Positions 26,458 through 36,288 of a DNA stretch of 57,317 nt are shown here, in pieces. The translations under genes were made by a program, and so were the position numbers. The DNA comes from an uncultured Prevotella sp. Lineage in GTDB: Bacteria; Bacteroidota; Bacteroidia; Bacteroidales; Bacteroidaceae. The stretch spans positions 1 to 57,317 of the forward strand of contig ONAK01000019.1 in assembly GCA_900315765.1 (NCBI GenBank), in the 5' to 3' direction. The notes under the pieces are model-generated. The model was not told the origin of the DNA, made no database searches, and worked only from the letters and a program-made list of their open reading frames with translations. Numbering within the stretch: position 1 is the stretch's first letter; each line of letters begins with the position of its first letter.

Positions 26458-27375
26458 ATGTGGTTAATTTTAGCATTTATGTCGGCGGCCTTGTTGGGTT
26501 GCTATGATTCTTTGAAGAAACATGCCCTTAGGGGTAATGCCGTTATACCAGTATTGTTTCTAAATACCTTGTTTTCGAGCATCATCTTCCTGCCGTTCAT
26601 TATTCTGAGTGGTACTACCGATGTGCTGGATGGTGGTTTGTTCCATGTTTCCAGTGGCGGTTGGGAGGTGCATAAATACATACTTCTTAAGTCGCTCATC
26701 GTGCTGTCGAGCTGGATTCTGGGCTACTTTGGCATGAAGCACTTGCCGCTTACGATTGTTGGTCCTATTAATGCTACGCGCCCTGTGATGACGCTGGTAG
26801 GAGCGCTGCTGGTGTTTGGCGAGCGCCTGAACCATTGGCAATGGATAGGTGTGCTGTTGGCTATAGCCTCGTTTCTGTTGCTGAGTCGTAGTGGCAAGAA
26901 AGAGGGTATCGACTTTAAGCACGACCATTGGATATATATGATTGTGGGTGCTGCAATGCTTGGTGCTGTTAGCGGATTGTACGACAAGTTTCTGATGGCC
27001 CCAGTAGAGAGTGGGGGTGTAGGTCTCGACCGCATGATGGTGCAGTCGTGGTATAATATCTACCAATGTTTTATGATGGGTGCCATGCTGTGGCTGTTGT
27101 GGTGGCCTAAGCACGAACAGACAACGCCGTTCCATTGGTCGTGGTCTATTGTGGGCGTTAGTGTATTCCTGTCAACAGCCGATTTTCTTTATTTCTATTC
27201 GCTCAGCCTGCCAGAGGCGATGATATCTATTGTGTCGATGATTCGTCGTGGTAGTGTGATTGTTAGCTTTATGTTCGGTGCCATGTTCTTCCGCGAGAAG
27301 AATCTCAAGGCCAAAGCCTTCGATCTCGCCCTCGTACTACTTGGAATGGTATTCCTCTATATTGGCAGCCGATAG
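26458..27375 (+). CDS. EamA/DMT-superfamily membrane transporter
   Basis: 305 residues with about ten hydrophobic helices in two EamA-like halves. MWLILAFMSAALLGCYDSLKKHAL and GPINATRPVMTLVGALLVFGERL are typical of drug/metabolite transporters. The substrate is unknown. Probably co-transcribed with truA. Confidence 0.82.
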   Translation: MWLILAFMSAALLGCYDSLKKHALRGNAVIPVLFLNTLFSSIIFLPFIILSGTTDVLDGGLFHVSSGGWEVHKYILLKSLIVLSSWILGYFGMKHLPLTIVGPINATRPVMTLVGALLVFGERLNHWQWIGVLLAIASFLLLSRSGKKEGIDFKHDHWIYMIVGAAMLGAVSGLYDKFLMAPVESGGVGLDRMMVQSWYNIYQCFMMGAMLWLLWWPKHEQTTPFHWSWSIVGVSVFLSTADFLYFYSLSLPEAMISIVSMIRRGSVIVSFMFGAMFFREKNLKAKAFDLALVLLGMVFLYIGSR

Positions 27376-27382
27376 TTTTTTT

Positions 27383-27482
27383 GGCACGGATTAACACGGC
27401 TTTTTATAAAAAAGACACGGCCTTAGTTGTAATGCTAAAGCCGTGTTTTTAAATTTTAATTTAAGTCGCGTTAATCCGTGCC
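27383..27482. repeat. Outer 12-base inverted repeat enclosing a terminator
   Basis: GGCACGGATTAA at 27383-27394 and its exact complement at 27471-27482 flank the inner terminator hairpin at 27415-27446. The right arm touches the stop codon of the TamB-like gene. This CACGGATTAAC wording looks like a repetitive intergenic motif of Bacteroidales rather than a unique site. Confidence 0.65.
27415..27450 (+). terminator. Terminator between the DMT transporter and tamB
   Basis: A 12-base stem with one mismatch (27415-27426 with 27435-27446), an eight-base loop, then TTTTT. It separates two converging genes. Confidence 0.75.
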
Positions 27483-30400
27483 TAATGTTTTTTCTCTTTG
27501 CGTTTGCGCTTCTTGGTTGAGAAGAGGTCGCGGAGGCCGTTGAAGTCTTTCTTCATGATGAGGCCGATGCCTTGGGTGTTGAGGCTCGACTTTGTGAAGT
27601 AGCGATCGTTAGTCTGGTTATACACCTTGAGAGCCAGATTACCGTTGGGGTAGAGTAGATACTGCACATCGAAGTCGCCAATAAACGATGGGTTGGCGTG
27701 GGTGGCGTTGTCGCGATAGCCGAACTGTCCGTTGATGAGCAGACGGTTGTTCAGCATGCGCCCGTTGATGATTCCCTCGTATTCTGCATTATGCCAGCCC
27801 TCGTTTCCTGTAGAGATGTTGGCGCCGAAGTTCCAGTTGTCGTTCTTGATAAACTGGTTGATGAGTGTGTTTATCTGCGATGACAACGTTCCTGAGAGGA
27901 AACTCTGCATGGCTAGGGTAGTCTGGTCGGTACGCTCGTTGGTGCCGCTGTTATTGGCGCCCTGATTGTAGAATCGTCCGATGGCAAGCAGATAGACTAC
28001 CTGTTGGTTCATCTCCTGCTGACCGTTGATGATAGAGCGCACCATCTGCTGCTCGTCGGCATTAACGGTTGGCATTTCGAGGTCGAAGTCAACCTGAGGC
28101 TGTGCCGGCTGTCCTCCGATGTTCATCAGACAGTTTACGCGGATGGTGTTGTTGGTAAACGAGTTTCCGATGTTAAGGTCGCTCAGGCTCACGCCGCTAA
28201 CGGTGTATACGGCTTGCAGATTGAGTGCGGCCTGATATGGATCGCCACCAAAGACGATGGTTCCGCCGCGATTGAATGTGAAGTTCTTCTTGATAATGTT
28301 TTGTATGGTAATGCCGTAGGTGCCGTGGTCTACGGTATATGTGCCGAACATATTAAACGAGCCCTTGTTGTGGAACGATGCTCGCAGGGCGCCGTTGCCG
28401 TAGAGGGTGATGTAATCCTTAGTGTTTTCGTCCATGAGTAGCTTGATGGCTGCCGATGGATTGGCGTTAATCAGAAAATTGATGTAGATATCAGTATCGT
28501 CGGCTCTTGCGCTAGCAGGGCTAGTCGTGCTAGCCGAACTAGCCTGGCCAGCATCGCTGGCCTCCCAGGTGATGAACTCCTGGTTGCTGATAGCATCGGG
28601 GCTGGCGGCGTTATACACGAATACCGTGCCGGGCTGGGGGGTAACATTACAGTTGATGATAACATCGTTGCCATGACCGCTGATAGATACATCGCCCGAG
28701 GCATAAACCGTGCCATAGAAGGTTGACTCGCCGAAATCGTTGAAATCGTAGGCCAGCAGGTTGTCGGCCCTCACAAACAGGTCGTAGCTCAGATTGGTAA
28801 GGTGTTCGTGGTGAATACCACCTGAGAGGATGCCTTCGTTGCCCAATGCATCGACAATCCGCATGTTGTGAAGTTCGATTTCATCGGGAATCATTACCAC
28901 GGTATCTTTTACCAGCTTGTAGGTGGTGTTCAGCGGCGTAACCGTTGCTTCGCCATCCACTACCAGCTGTCCTGTAAGGTTGATGTTGTCGAGCGTACCA
29001 GACAGGCGCGCCAATCCCTCACCTCTGCCTGTAATGCTGCTCAGGAAACTGCTGGTGAAGTTGTGCATGAACTCTATGCTGGTTCCATCGGCCTCGATGG
29101 CAAGGTCGATAGTATTATGTACAGGCGATACAAAGCCGTTGATGCGAGTCTGCGCCTCTGGCCCGTCGTCGGCCACGGCATGAATGTCTATCTGCTCAGC
29201 CTCATGGTTCCAGTTGGCCTTAGCATGCAGCACGCCCATGCGACCACGTTCAAACTTGAATTCATCGACAATCAGGTCGGCATTTGCCTTGAATCCATCG
29301 AATAGCGATGAGGCCTTGGCCTTGCCAGTAGCCTTGCCGCTGAACTCTACGCTGTGGAAGTTCACCAGGTCGAGGATATAGCCCACTTCCACCTCGCTCA
29401 GGTCAACGGTTAGCGAGTCGGACTCGTTCTTTGATGCGATTCCATCGACGATGATGTGCTGCTTTCCGTGCTGAACCGAGAAATGGTCAACCAGTAGGAA
29501 TTTGTCGCTATAGAGCACGTCTGACGGTTCTACGTCCCAGCCTTCGCCGCGCAGAATGATGTGCGAAGGCATGATGCGCAGATGGGCCTCGGGCTTGTTG
29601 GCCACGTTGTGATAAAGCTGCAAGATGGTGTTAAGTTGTCCGCTCATGCGCTCTGCATCATCGTGGTTGTCCCATATCAGCGACGTTGTGAGGTTATTGT
29701 TGGCAGCATGGGCTGATAGTCCCAGGTCCAGATGCTGTCCGTTGTCCATCTGCTTCTCTATGCTTACGTTGCAGCGTAAGGTGTCGGCAGGCGATGAAAT
29801 ATTGATGAATCCATCGCTATACCACGATCCGTTGTAGGCAAACGATGGCAGGGCGCCATTCAGATACAGCTCGTTGGTAAAGTCGTTCACACGGGCTTGG
29901 ATGTTTAGTGGCTGGTTTATCTGCAGGTTTACGCCCAGCAGACGGTTCAGCCAGTCGCTCTTGCTCACCATCAGGCGCAGTATAAAGTTATTGTTGGTCT
30001 TGGTGCTGGTAGTAGGCAGTCCGGGCAGAGTGGGGAGCTTTGACTTTACCAGGTTGGTTAACGATGCAGCCAGCGTGCTGTAGTCAAACTGCCCTTTAAG
30101 TTCTGCATCGGCAAAGTCGCTTTTTACCGAAAGATAATGTATGCCGTTCTCGCTGCCTGTGGTAATGTTGAGGTTGTCCAAACTGTAAGCCGGATGCTCG
30201 TCGGTAGCCGAAAGATGGAAGTGGCTCAGGCGGATATTACCCTGGGCATCGTTCAGGTTGCGCGCTGCCAAATCTGCCTCCAGTATTCCGCTAAGTGCAG
30301 CCTCTCCCCACTTGTCGGTAAGGTGTAATGCTGATGGAACTATCTTGGAAATTGTAACTTGTAACTTAATGTTATTCAGTTTGTTACTGCTTGTATGTTC

Positions 30401-31897
30401 ATCTGATAGTGTAGCTTCTATCTGCGCCTCCAAATGCGGGTCGTTGATGTCCAGATTGGTGGTGATGACGCCATTGTTGTAGCCGCCGATGAGCGCCAGA
30501 TTGTGATAGGTGTAACCCTTGTAGTCGAGCTGGCTTATCAGTCCTTCGGCGTTCACATCTGGCTTCTGACCCTCGTGCAGCTTTCCGTTCAACTTGAGGG
30601 CTGTGGTAAGTTTGCCCAGGTTGTTGTCGCCCAGAATCTTCTGCAGGTTCAGACTGTTGATGTCAACGGTTCCACCGAATGTCTGGTCGGCAGTCAAGTT
30701 CATGTCAACCTTTGCATCGCCTGCGCCTGTGTGGATATCGGTTTGTAGCGCACCTGCGCCCTGTTTGTCACGATGGCAAGCGCCTTGTATCTGTATGTCG
30801 CCAAGGGTGGTGAGTTGCGATGGAATCTGTGGAAATACCTTTGCCAACAGGTTCAGGTAACCCTCGGACGCAGCCAGACGGTTGAGTTGCAGATTCCATG
30901 ATGGGCGCTGCTGCCAATGACTTATCCAGCCGCTGGCGTTCAGGTCGAGCTCATGCCCAGCCGACGATACCAATAGGCTGGGAATGTTTAGCTCGGAATC
31001 GGAGCCCCTAAAGCTGGTAGCGATGAAAATAGGGTTGTTTAAATCCTTTAGCTTAGGAGCGAAACAACTTAATTCTGAGGGCGTTATGTGTGTGTTAGAA
31101 ATCTTTCCGTAGTAATCGAGCGAGCCTTTCTGCAGTCCGCTGTCGGTTAGCTGATAGCTGGCGCGAAGGCTGTCGATCTGTACGCGCGACTGGGGCAGTT
31201 CTACCAACAGATCCTCCAGTTGCGAGTGCTTCCTACCAGCTGCCAGATAGAACTTGATGCGCTTTACGGTTAGTCCGCTCTGCTCCTTAAACTCCAGGCG
31301 CTTTACGTTTACGTTCAGTGAGTCGTCGGTAAGCGCACGCAGGTTGATGTGTGCGCTCAGTCCCTGAACCTTCAGGTGCTGCGGATTGAAAACGCCGCTG
31401 GTGCGCGTTTGGTCAAACTGGTCGTAAGTAAGACTTGAGCGGCGTATAATCAGCGAGTTTATGCGCAGGTCGAGTGGGGTGTGGCTGGTGGTGTCTTTCG
31501 AAGCCAGCGAGTCGAGCGCAAACTGGAAGTTGGGCTTACTCTCGGCATCAGCCTTATATAATAGGAAATGTGCACCAAAGAGCTGAGCCGATGAAATGGA
31601 TATTTTCCCGTCCAGCAGCGGCAGCAGTTCCAGGCGTACCGACAGTCGGCCCACCCGCAGCATCTCCTTCTGCTGCTGGTCCAGTATCTTCACATCGTCG
31701 ATGATGATACGACTAAAGAGTCCCAGATCTACCCGTCCTACGCTTACCTCGGTGCCGAGTTTATCTGAAATAGCCCCTGCAATCTTGCCTCCGATGAAGC
31801 GCTGTGCCTGGGGTATATATGATAAGGTCATGAGTGCCACATTAAGCAATATGACCCCCCAAATAGTCCAACTAATTAAACGTTTAAGTAACTTCAC
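27482..31897 (-). CDS. tamB: TamB/AsmA-like translocation and assembly protein
   Basis: 1471 residues. One N-terminal membrane anchor (about 10-30), the AsmA-like segment GTEVSVGRVDLGLFSRIIIDDV, a very long beta-rich body, and a C-terminal DUF490/TamB domain (about 1000-1440). TamB-like proteins span the periplasm and move phospholipid or help outer-membrane assembly. No tamA-like barrel gene lies nearby. The start is GTG, four bases after a -7 box. A low-complexity Ser/Ala/Thr linker at 28508-28556 is built from 9-base repeats. Confidence 0.88.
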   Translation of the reverse strand: MKLLKRLISWTIWGVILLNVALMTLSYIPQAQRFIGGKIAGAISDKLGTEVSVGRVDLGLFSRIIIDDVKILDQQQKEMLRVGRLSVRLELLPLLDGKISISSAQLFGAHFLLYKADAESKPNFQFALDSLASKDTTSHTPLDLRINSLIIRRSSLTYDQFDQTRTSGVFNPQHLKVQGLSAHINLRALTDDSLNVNVKRLEFKEQSGLTVKRIKFYLAAGRKHSQLEDLLVELPQSRVQIDSLRASYQLTDSGLQKGSLDYYGKISNTHITPSELSCFAPKLKDLNNPIFIATSFRGSDSELNIPSLLVSSAGHELDLNASGWISHWQQRPSWNLQLNRLAASEGYLNLLAKVFPQIPSQLTTLGDIQIQGACHRDKQGAGALQTDIHTGAGDAKVDMNLTADQTFGGTVDINSLNLQKILGDNNLGKLTTALKLNGKLHEGQKPDVNAEGLISQLDYKGYTYHNLALIGGYNNGVITTNLDINDPHLEAQIEATLSDEHTSSNKLNNIKLQVTISKIVPSALHLTDKWGEAALSGILEADLAARNLNDAQGNIRLSHFHLSATDEHPAYSLDNLNITTGSENGIHYLSVKSDFADAELKGQFDYSTLAASLTNLVKSKLPTLPGLPTTSTKTNNNFILRLMVSKSDWLNRLLGVNLQINQPLNIQARVNDFTNELYLNGALPSFAYNGSWYSDGFINISSPADTLRCNVSIEKQMDNGQHLDLGLSAHAANNNLTTSLIWDNHDDAERMSGQLNTILQLYHNVANKPEAHLRIMPSHIILRGEGWDVEPSDVLYSDKFLLVDHFSVQHGKQHIIVDGIASKNESDSLTVDLSEVEVGYILDLVNFHSVEFSGKATGKAKASSLFDGFKANADLIVDEFKFERGRMGVLHAKANWNHEAEQIDIHAVADDGPEAQTRINGFVSPVHNTIDLAIEADGTSIEFMHNFTSSFLSSITGRGEGLARLSGTLDNINLTGQLVVDGEATVTPLNTTYKLVKDTVVMIPDEIELHNMRIVDALGNEGILSGGIHHEHLTNLSYDLFVRADNLLAYDFNDFGESTFYGTVYASGDVSISGHGNDVIINCNVTPQPGTVFVYNAASPDAISNQEFITWEASDAGQASSASTTSPASARADDTDIYINFLINANPSAAIKLLMDENTKDYITLYGNGALRASFHNKGSFNMFGTYTVDHGTYGITIQNIIKKNFTFNRGGTIVFGGDPYQAALNLQAVYTVSGVSLSDLNIGNSFTNNTIRVNCLMNIGGQPAQPQVDFDLEMPTVNADEQQMVRSIINGQQEMNQQVVYLLAIGRFYNQGANNSGTNERTDQTTLAMQSFLSGTLSSQINTLINQFIKNDNWNFGANISTGNEGWHNAEYEGIINGRMLNNRLLINGQFGYRDNATHANPSFIGDFDVQYLLYPNGNLALKVYNQTNDRYFTKSSLNTQGIGLIMKKDFNGLRDLFSTKKRKRKEKKH
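28512..28547 (-). repeat. Four 9-base repeats beginning CTAG inside tamB
   Basis: CTAG occurs at 28512, 28521, 28530 and 28539, exactly nine bases apart, encoding a Ser/Ala/Thr-rich linker just before the conserved C-terminal domain. The in-frame period means that gain or loss of units would change only linker length. Confidence 0.7.
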
Positions 31898-31901
31898 GAG
31901 G

Positions 31902-31909
31902 CAAAATTA
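31902..31909 (-). promoter_or_regulatory. -7 box of tamB
   Basis: TAATTTTG on the minus strand (31909-31902), four bases from the GTG start. The layout is almost the same as at the HU-SPOR gene (TAATTTTG, a few C-rich bases, GTG). Confidence 0.5.
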
Positions 31910-31973
31910 CGACAATTTGTCCGGATTTGGGCATTTTTTTTCCATTATTTGTAGTTATGTGGCATTTTTTTAG

Positions 31974-31981
31974 TAATTTTG
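31974..31981 (+). promoter_or_regulatory. -7 box of the nqr operon
   Basis: TAATTTTG at 31974-31981 with TTTG at 31948-31951 (22-base spacing). The leader to the nqrA ATG is about 35 bases. Confidence 0.6.
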
Positions 31982-32021
31982 CACTCGATTCGTGCAACTA
32001 TTCTATAAATTTCTGATATAA

Positions 32022-33247
32022 ATGGCAAATGTGATTAAGTTACGCAAAGGCTTAGACATTACCCTTGAGGGCAAGGCCGAGGAGAAGAAAATCCAACTAA
32101 AATCAAACGGCAAGTTTGCGCTTGTACCCGATGATTTCGAGGGTGTAACTCCAAAGGTTGTTGTCAAGGAGGGCGATAAGGTCAAGGCCGGGGATGCTCT
32201 GTTTGTTAACAAGCAGTATCCTGAGATTAAGTTTGCCTCGCCAGTAAGCGGTACAGTCCGCGAGGTGGTGCGTGGTGAACGTAGAAAAGTGCTCTGCGTG
32301 CGTGTAGATGCCGACGAGAAGCAGGAGTTCGTTGACTTCGGCAAGAAGGATGTCGGCACGCTAACGGGCGAGCAAGTTATTAACGCATTGTTGGAAGCTG
32401 GTATCTTCGGATACATCAACCAGTTGCCTTATGCTGTGTCTACCAATCCAAGTGTGCAGCCTAAGGCAATTTTTGTATCTGCTCTGCGCGACAAGCCTCT
32501 GGCCTGCAACTTCGAGTACGAGGTAGCCGGACAGGAGCAGGACTTCCAGAGACCTACGTTGGAGTAGGTGTAGGCTCAAAGCTTGAGAATGTTAAAGATG
32601 CTGAGGTTACCGTGTTCGACGGCAAGTGCCCAGCAGGTAACGTAGGCGTACAGGTTAACAACATCGACCCTGTGAACAAGGGCCAGGTGGTTTGGACTAT
32701 CGGCGATCCTACTGTAGTGCTGTTCATCGGCCGCCTGTTCAATACTGGTAAGGTTGACCTGCGCCGTACCGTAGCTCTGTGTGGTAGCGAGGTTAAGAAC
32801 CCTGCCTGCGTTGATATGCTGGTAGGCGAGGAGCTCTCTACTCTGCTTAGCAACAGCTACGATGCACAGAAGAGCGTTCGTATTATCAATGGTAACGTGC
32901 TTACAGGCCGCCCAACTACTAAGGACGGATTCCTTGGTGCCCACACCCGCAGCTACTTCTCATGGCTGTGTGGCAAGAAGAAGTATGCTCTTGATGCCCG
33001 CGTAAAGGGTGGCGAGCGCCACATGATTATGAGTGGTGAGTACGATAAGGTGTTGCCTATGGACATCTACGGCGAGTACCTCATCAAGGCTATCATTGCT
33101 GGCGATATCGACCGTCAGGAGGCTCTGGGTATCTACGAGGTAAGTCCTGAGGATTTTGCTCTCGCAGAGTTCGTGGATAGCTCTAAGCTGGAGTTGCAAC
33201 GCATTGTACGTGAGGGACTTAATATATTACGTAAAGAAAACGCATAA
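32022..33247 (+). pseudogene. nqrA: Na+-translocating NADH:quinone reductase subunit A, broken by two internal deletions
   Basis: The first 176 codons are normal NqrA (MANVIKLRKGLDITLEG to GQEQDFQ). The frame then shifts after 32549 and stops at 32565-32567. NqrA resumes in another frame from 32552 (TYVGVGSKLEN, VFDGKCPAGNVGV) to 33247. Compared with family members, about 11 residues (GLDxLxxxxxK-like) are missing at the shift, matching a loss of about 31 bases. A second, in-frame gap of roughly 25-30 residues lies near 32940-32950, between FLGAH and TRSYFSW, where relatives carry an FGW-containing stretch. The rest of the operon is intact. It could be a true lesion or an assembly collapse. 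Confidence 0.8.
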
Positions 33248-33252
33248 CGACA

Positions 33253-34413
33253 ATGAAAGCATTACGAAATTATCTCAATAAGATAAAGCCGAACTTTGAG
33301 GATGGTGGCAAGCTTCATGCCTTCCGCTCTGTGTTCGACGGCTTTGAGACCTTCCTTTATGTGCCTAACGACACAGCGAAGGCTGGAGGCGTGAATATTC
33401 ACGATTCCATCGACTCGAAGCGCATTATGAGTATGGTGGTTATCGCCCTGATGCCTGCCATGCTGTTTGGTATGTATAACATCGGCTATCAGAACTATCT
33501 AGCAGCAGGAACACTCGCCGGCGCAAGCTTCTTCGAGCTGTTTGCTTACGGTTTCCTGGCTGTTCTGCCAAAGATTCTGGTTAGCTACATCGTAGGTCTG
33601 GGCATCGAGTTTGCCTGGGCACAGTGGAAGGGTGAGGAAATCCAGGAGGGTTACCTCGTTTCTGGTATCATCATTCCTCTGATTATTCCTATCGGCTGCC
33701 CACTGTGGATGCTGGCTCTGGCCTGCGCATTCTCAGTAATCTTCTGTAAGGAGATATTCGGTGGTACAGGTATGAACATCTTCAACCCAGCTGTTGCAGC
33801 ACGTATGTTCCTGTTCTTCGCTTATCCTTCGAAGATGACTGGCGATACCGTTTGGGTGGCTCAGAACTCTATCTTCGGTCTGGGTAACGACCTGCCCGAT
33901 GGATTCACAGCTGCTACACCACTCGGTCAGCTGGCTCAGAACATCACTCCCGATGCTTCTATCATGGATATGGCCCTCGGATTCATCCCTGGTTCTATCG
34001 GCGAGACCAGCCTCGTTGCCATCGCCATCGGTGCTGCTATCCTGCTGTGGACAGGAATCGCCTCTTGGCGCACCATGATCAGCGTATTCGTTGGTGGTAT
34101 CGCACTTGCAGTACTCTTCGAGCAGACTGGTCAGGGCATGACATGGTGGCATCACCTCGTTATGGGTGGTTTTGCATTCGGTGCTGTGTTTATGGCTACC
34201 GACCCTGTTACATCGTGCCGTACCGCTACCGGACAGTACATCTACGGATTCCTGATTGGTGCTATGGCCATCATCATCCGCGTGCTCAATGCTGGTTATC
34301 CTGAGGGTATGATGCTCGCCATCTTCTTTGGTAACATGTTTGCTCCTACTATCGACCACTTCGTTGTGGAGCGCAATATCTCTAACCGTTTAAAGAGAGG
34401 AGGTCGCAAATGA
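33253..34413 (+). CDS. nqrB: Na+-NQR subunit B
   Basis: 386 residues, a multi-helix membrane subunit of the Na+ pump that couples NADH oxidation to quinone reduction. The covalent FMN attachment Thr is expected in DGFTAATPL, where relatives read SGAT. Also seen: GTGMNIFNPAVAARMFLFFAYP and FMATDPVTS. A few bases from nqrA and overlapping nqrC by four bases. Confidence 0.92.
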   Translation: MKALRNYLNKIKPNFEDGGKLHAFRSVFDGFETFLYVPNDTAKAGGVNIHDSIDSKRIMSMVVIALMPAMLFGMYNIGYQNYLAAGTLAGASFFELFAYGFLAVLPKILVSYIVGLGIEFAWAQWKGEEIQEGYLVSGIIIPLIIPIGCPLWMLALACAFSVIFCKEIFGGTGMNIFNPAVAARMFLFFAYPSKMTGDTVWVAQNSIFGLGNDLPDGFTAATPLGQLAQNITPDASIMDMALGFIPGSIGETSLVAIAIGAAILLWTGIASWRTMISVFVGGIALAVLFEQTGQGMTWWHHLVMGGFAFGAVFMATDPVTSCRTATGQYIYGFLIGAMAIIIRVLNAGYPEGMMLAIFFGNMFAPTIDHFVVERNISNRLKRGGRK

Positions 34414-35024
34414 AACTGAATACAAACTCTAACGCGTACATTATTATATATAGCGCGGTCATGGTGGTTATCGTAGCCTTCCTGCTGGCATTTGTCTATC
34501 AGGCTCTGAAGCCTATGCAGGATGCTAACGTAGCTCTCGATGTTAAGAAACAGATTCTCTACTCGCTCAACATCCGCAATCTGGATGGTGCCGAGGCCGA
34601 GGCAAAGTATGCCGAGGTGGTAAAGAACGAGGAAGAGCAGGACGGACAGATGACCTATGCTTGCCAGATTGATGGTAAGGATATCTATGTTGTAAGCCTT
34701 AAGGGAATGGGTCTCTGGGGCGGCATCAGCGGTTATATTGCTATCGACCCCGATGGTAAGGTTTACGGTGCCTACTTCAACCACGAAGGTGAGACCGCTG
34801 GTCTGGGTGCTGAAATCAAGGACTCTCAGGCTTGGCAGGAGAAGTTCATCGGCAAGCAGATCTGGGACGAGAGCGGCAATGTAGTACTCTCTGTTGTTAA
34901 GAAGGTTGAGAACCCCGCTACTCAGGTTGACTGTGTAACTGGTGCAACCCTTACTTCAAATGGTGTTGACGCCATGCTGAAGGACGGCCTGAAGATTGTT
35001 AAACCAAATGCAGTGGAGGAATAA
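34410..35024 (+). CDS. nqrC: Na+-NQR subunit C
   Basis: 204 residues, one N-terminal membrane helix and a periplasmic FMN-binding domain. The covalent FMN Thr lies in VTGATLTS near the C-terminus. Shorter than the Vibrio protein but colinear with its core (AGLGAEIKD). Its ATG overlaps nqrB. Confidence 0.92.
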   Translation: MKLNTNSNAYIIIYSAVMVVIVAFLLAFVYQALKPMQDANVALDVKKQILYSLNIRNLDGAEAEAKYAEVVKNEEEQDGQMTYACQIDGKDIYVVSLKGMGLWGGISGYIAIDPDGKVYGAYFNHEGETAGLGAEIKDSQAWQEKFIGKQIWDESGNVVLSVVKKVENPATQVDCVTGATLTSNGVDAMLKDGLKIVKPNAVEE

Positions 35025-35028
35025 AACT

Positions 35029-35652
35029 ATGGCATTATTCAGTAAACAAAATAAGGAGGTTTTTACAAACCCATTAAACGTCGACCATCCTATTCTCGGT
35101 CAGGTTCTGGGCATCTGCTCGGCATTGGCTGTTACATCGCAGCTTAAGCCTGCCATCGTAATGGGTCTCGCCGTTACTGTGATTACCGCTTTCTCTAACG
35201 TAATCATCTCTATCATCCGCAACACTATCCCTAACCGCATTCGTATTGTGGTTCAGCTGGTGGTTGTGGCTGCGCTGGTTACTATCGTTAGCCAGATTCT
35301 GAAGGCTTTCGCTTACGATGTGAGCGTACAGCTGAGTGTATATGTTGGACTGATTATCACCAACTGTATCCTGATGGGTCGCCTCGAGGCGTTCGCCATG
35401 CAGAACAAGCCTTGGCCTTCGTTCCTCGATGGCGTAGGTAACGGTCTTGGCTACGCTATGATTCTGGTCATCGTGGGTGCTGTTCGCGAGTTGCTGGGCC
35501 GCGGCTCTCTGCTGGGCTTCCAGATTATCCCCGATGCCTGCTACGACTTCGGTTACGTGAACAACGGTATGATGACGATGCCTGCTATGGCGCTGATTCT
35601 CGTGGGATGTGTGATTTGGGTTCATCGTGCTTACTTTTATAAGGAGAAATAA
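35029..35652 (+). CDS. nqrD: Na+-NQR subunit D
   Basis: 207 residues, six membrane helices, with LGICSALAVT and the GRLEAFAMQNKPWPSFLDGVGNGLGY-type region (cytoplasmic loop and Cys-containing pocket). The frame is open to 34996, but MALFSKQNKEVF at 35029 is the likely start, four bases after nqrC and preceded by a GGAGGA-like stretch in the end of nqrC. Confidence 0.92.
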   Translation: MALFSKQNKEVFTNPLNVDHPILGQVLGICSALAVTSQLKPAIVMGLAVTVITAFSNVIISIIRNTIPNRIRIVVQLVVVAALVTIVSQILKAFAYDVSVQLSVYVGLIITNCILMGRLEAFAMQNKPWPSFLDGVGNGLGYAMILVIVGAVRELLGRGSLLGFQIIPDACYDFGYVNNGMMTMPAMALILVGCVIWVHRAYFYKEK

Positions 35653-35655
35653 GAT

Positions 35656-36282
35656 ATGGAACATATAATTAGTTTATTATTCCGTTCGATCTTTGTCGAC
35701 AATATGATCTTCGCTTTCTTCCTCGGCATGTGCTCTTATCTGGCTGTGTCGAAGACTGTGAAGACTTCGCTCGGACTCGGTCTCGCCGTGACCTTCGTGC
35801 TCACCGTTACCGTGCCCGTCAACTATCTGTTGCAGACTAAGGTGCTGGGCCCCGACTGTCTGGTTGAGGGTGTAGACCTTAGCTACCTCAGCTTCATTCT
35901 CTTCATCGCTGTTATCGCTGGTATGGTGCAGCTGGTTGAGATGACAGTAGAGAAGTATTCTCCATCGCTCTATGCAGCGCTGGGTATCTTCCTGCCTCTG
36001 ATTGCCGTAAACTGCGCTATCATGGGTGCTTCGCTGTTCATGCAGCAGCGCATCCTGATGGATCCAAGCAATTCGCAGGCCATCACCTCTGTATGGGATG
36101 CCATCGTTTATGGCTTCGGTTCTGGTATCGGTTGGGCTCTGGCCATCGTTGCTATGGGTGCCATCCGCGAGAAGATGCAGTATAGCGATGTGCCCAAGCC
36201 TCTGCAGGGCCTTGGCATCGTGTTTATCACCGTGGGCTTGATGGCTATGGCGATGATGTGTTTCTCAGGCTTGAATATATAA
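35656..36282 (+). CDS. nqrE: Na+-NQR subunit E
   Basis: 208 residues, six membrane helices. [13 protein letters not shown] near the N-terminus and [12 protein letters not shown] in the middle carry the cysteines that with NqrD hold the intramembrane iron site. Three bases after nqrD. Confidence 0.92.
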   Translation: MEHIISLLFRSIFVDNMIFAFFLGMCSYLAVSKTVKTSLGLGLAVTFVLTVTVPVNYLLQTKVLGPDCLVEGVDLSYLSFILFIAVIAGMVQLVEMTVEKYSPSLYAALGIFLPLIAVNCAIMGASLFMQQRILMDPSNSQAITSVWDAIVYGFGSGIGWALAIVAMGAIREKMQYSDVPKPLQGLGIVFITVGLMAMAMMCFSGLNI

Positions 36283-36288
36283 TAATAA

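Noticed and set aside
32540-32620. Programmed frameshift in nqrA
   Set aside because: No slippery heptamer is present at the junction, residues expected between the two parts are missing, and a second gap exists downstream.
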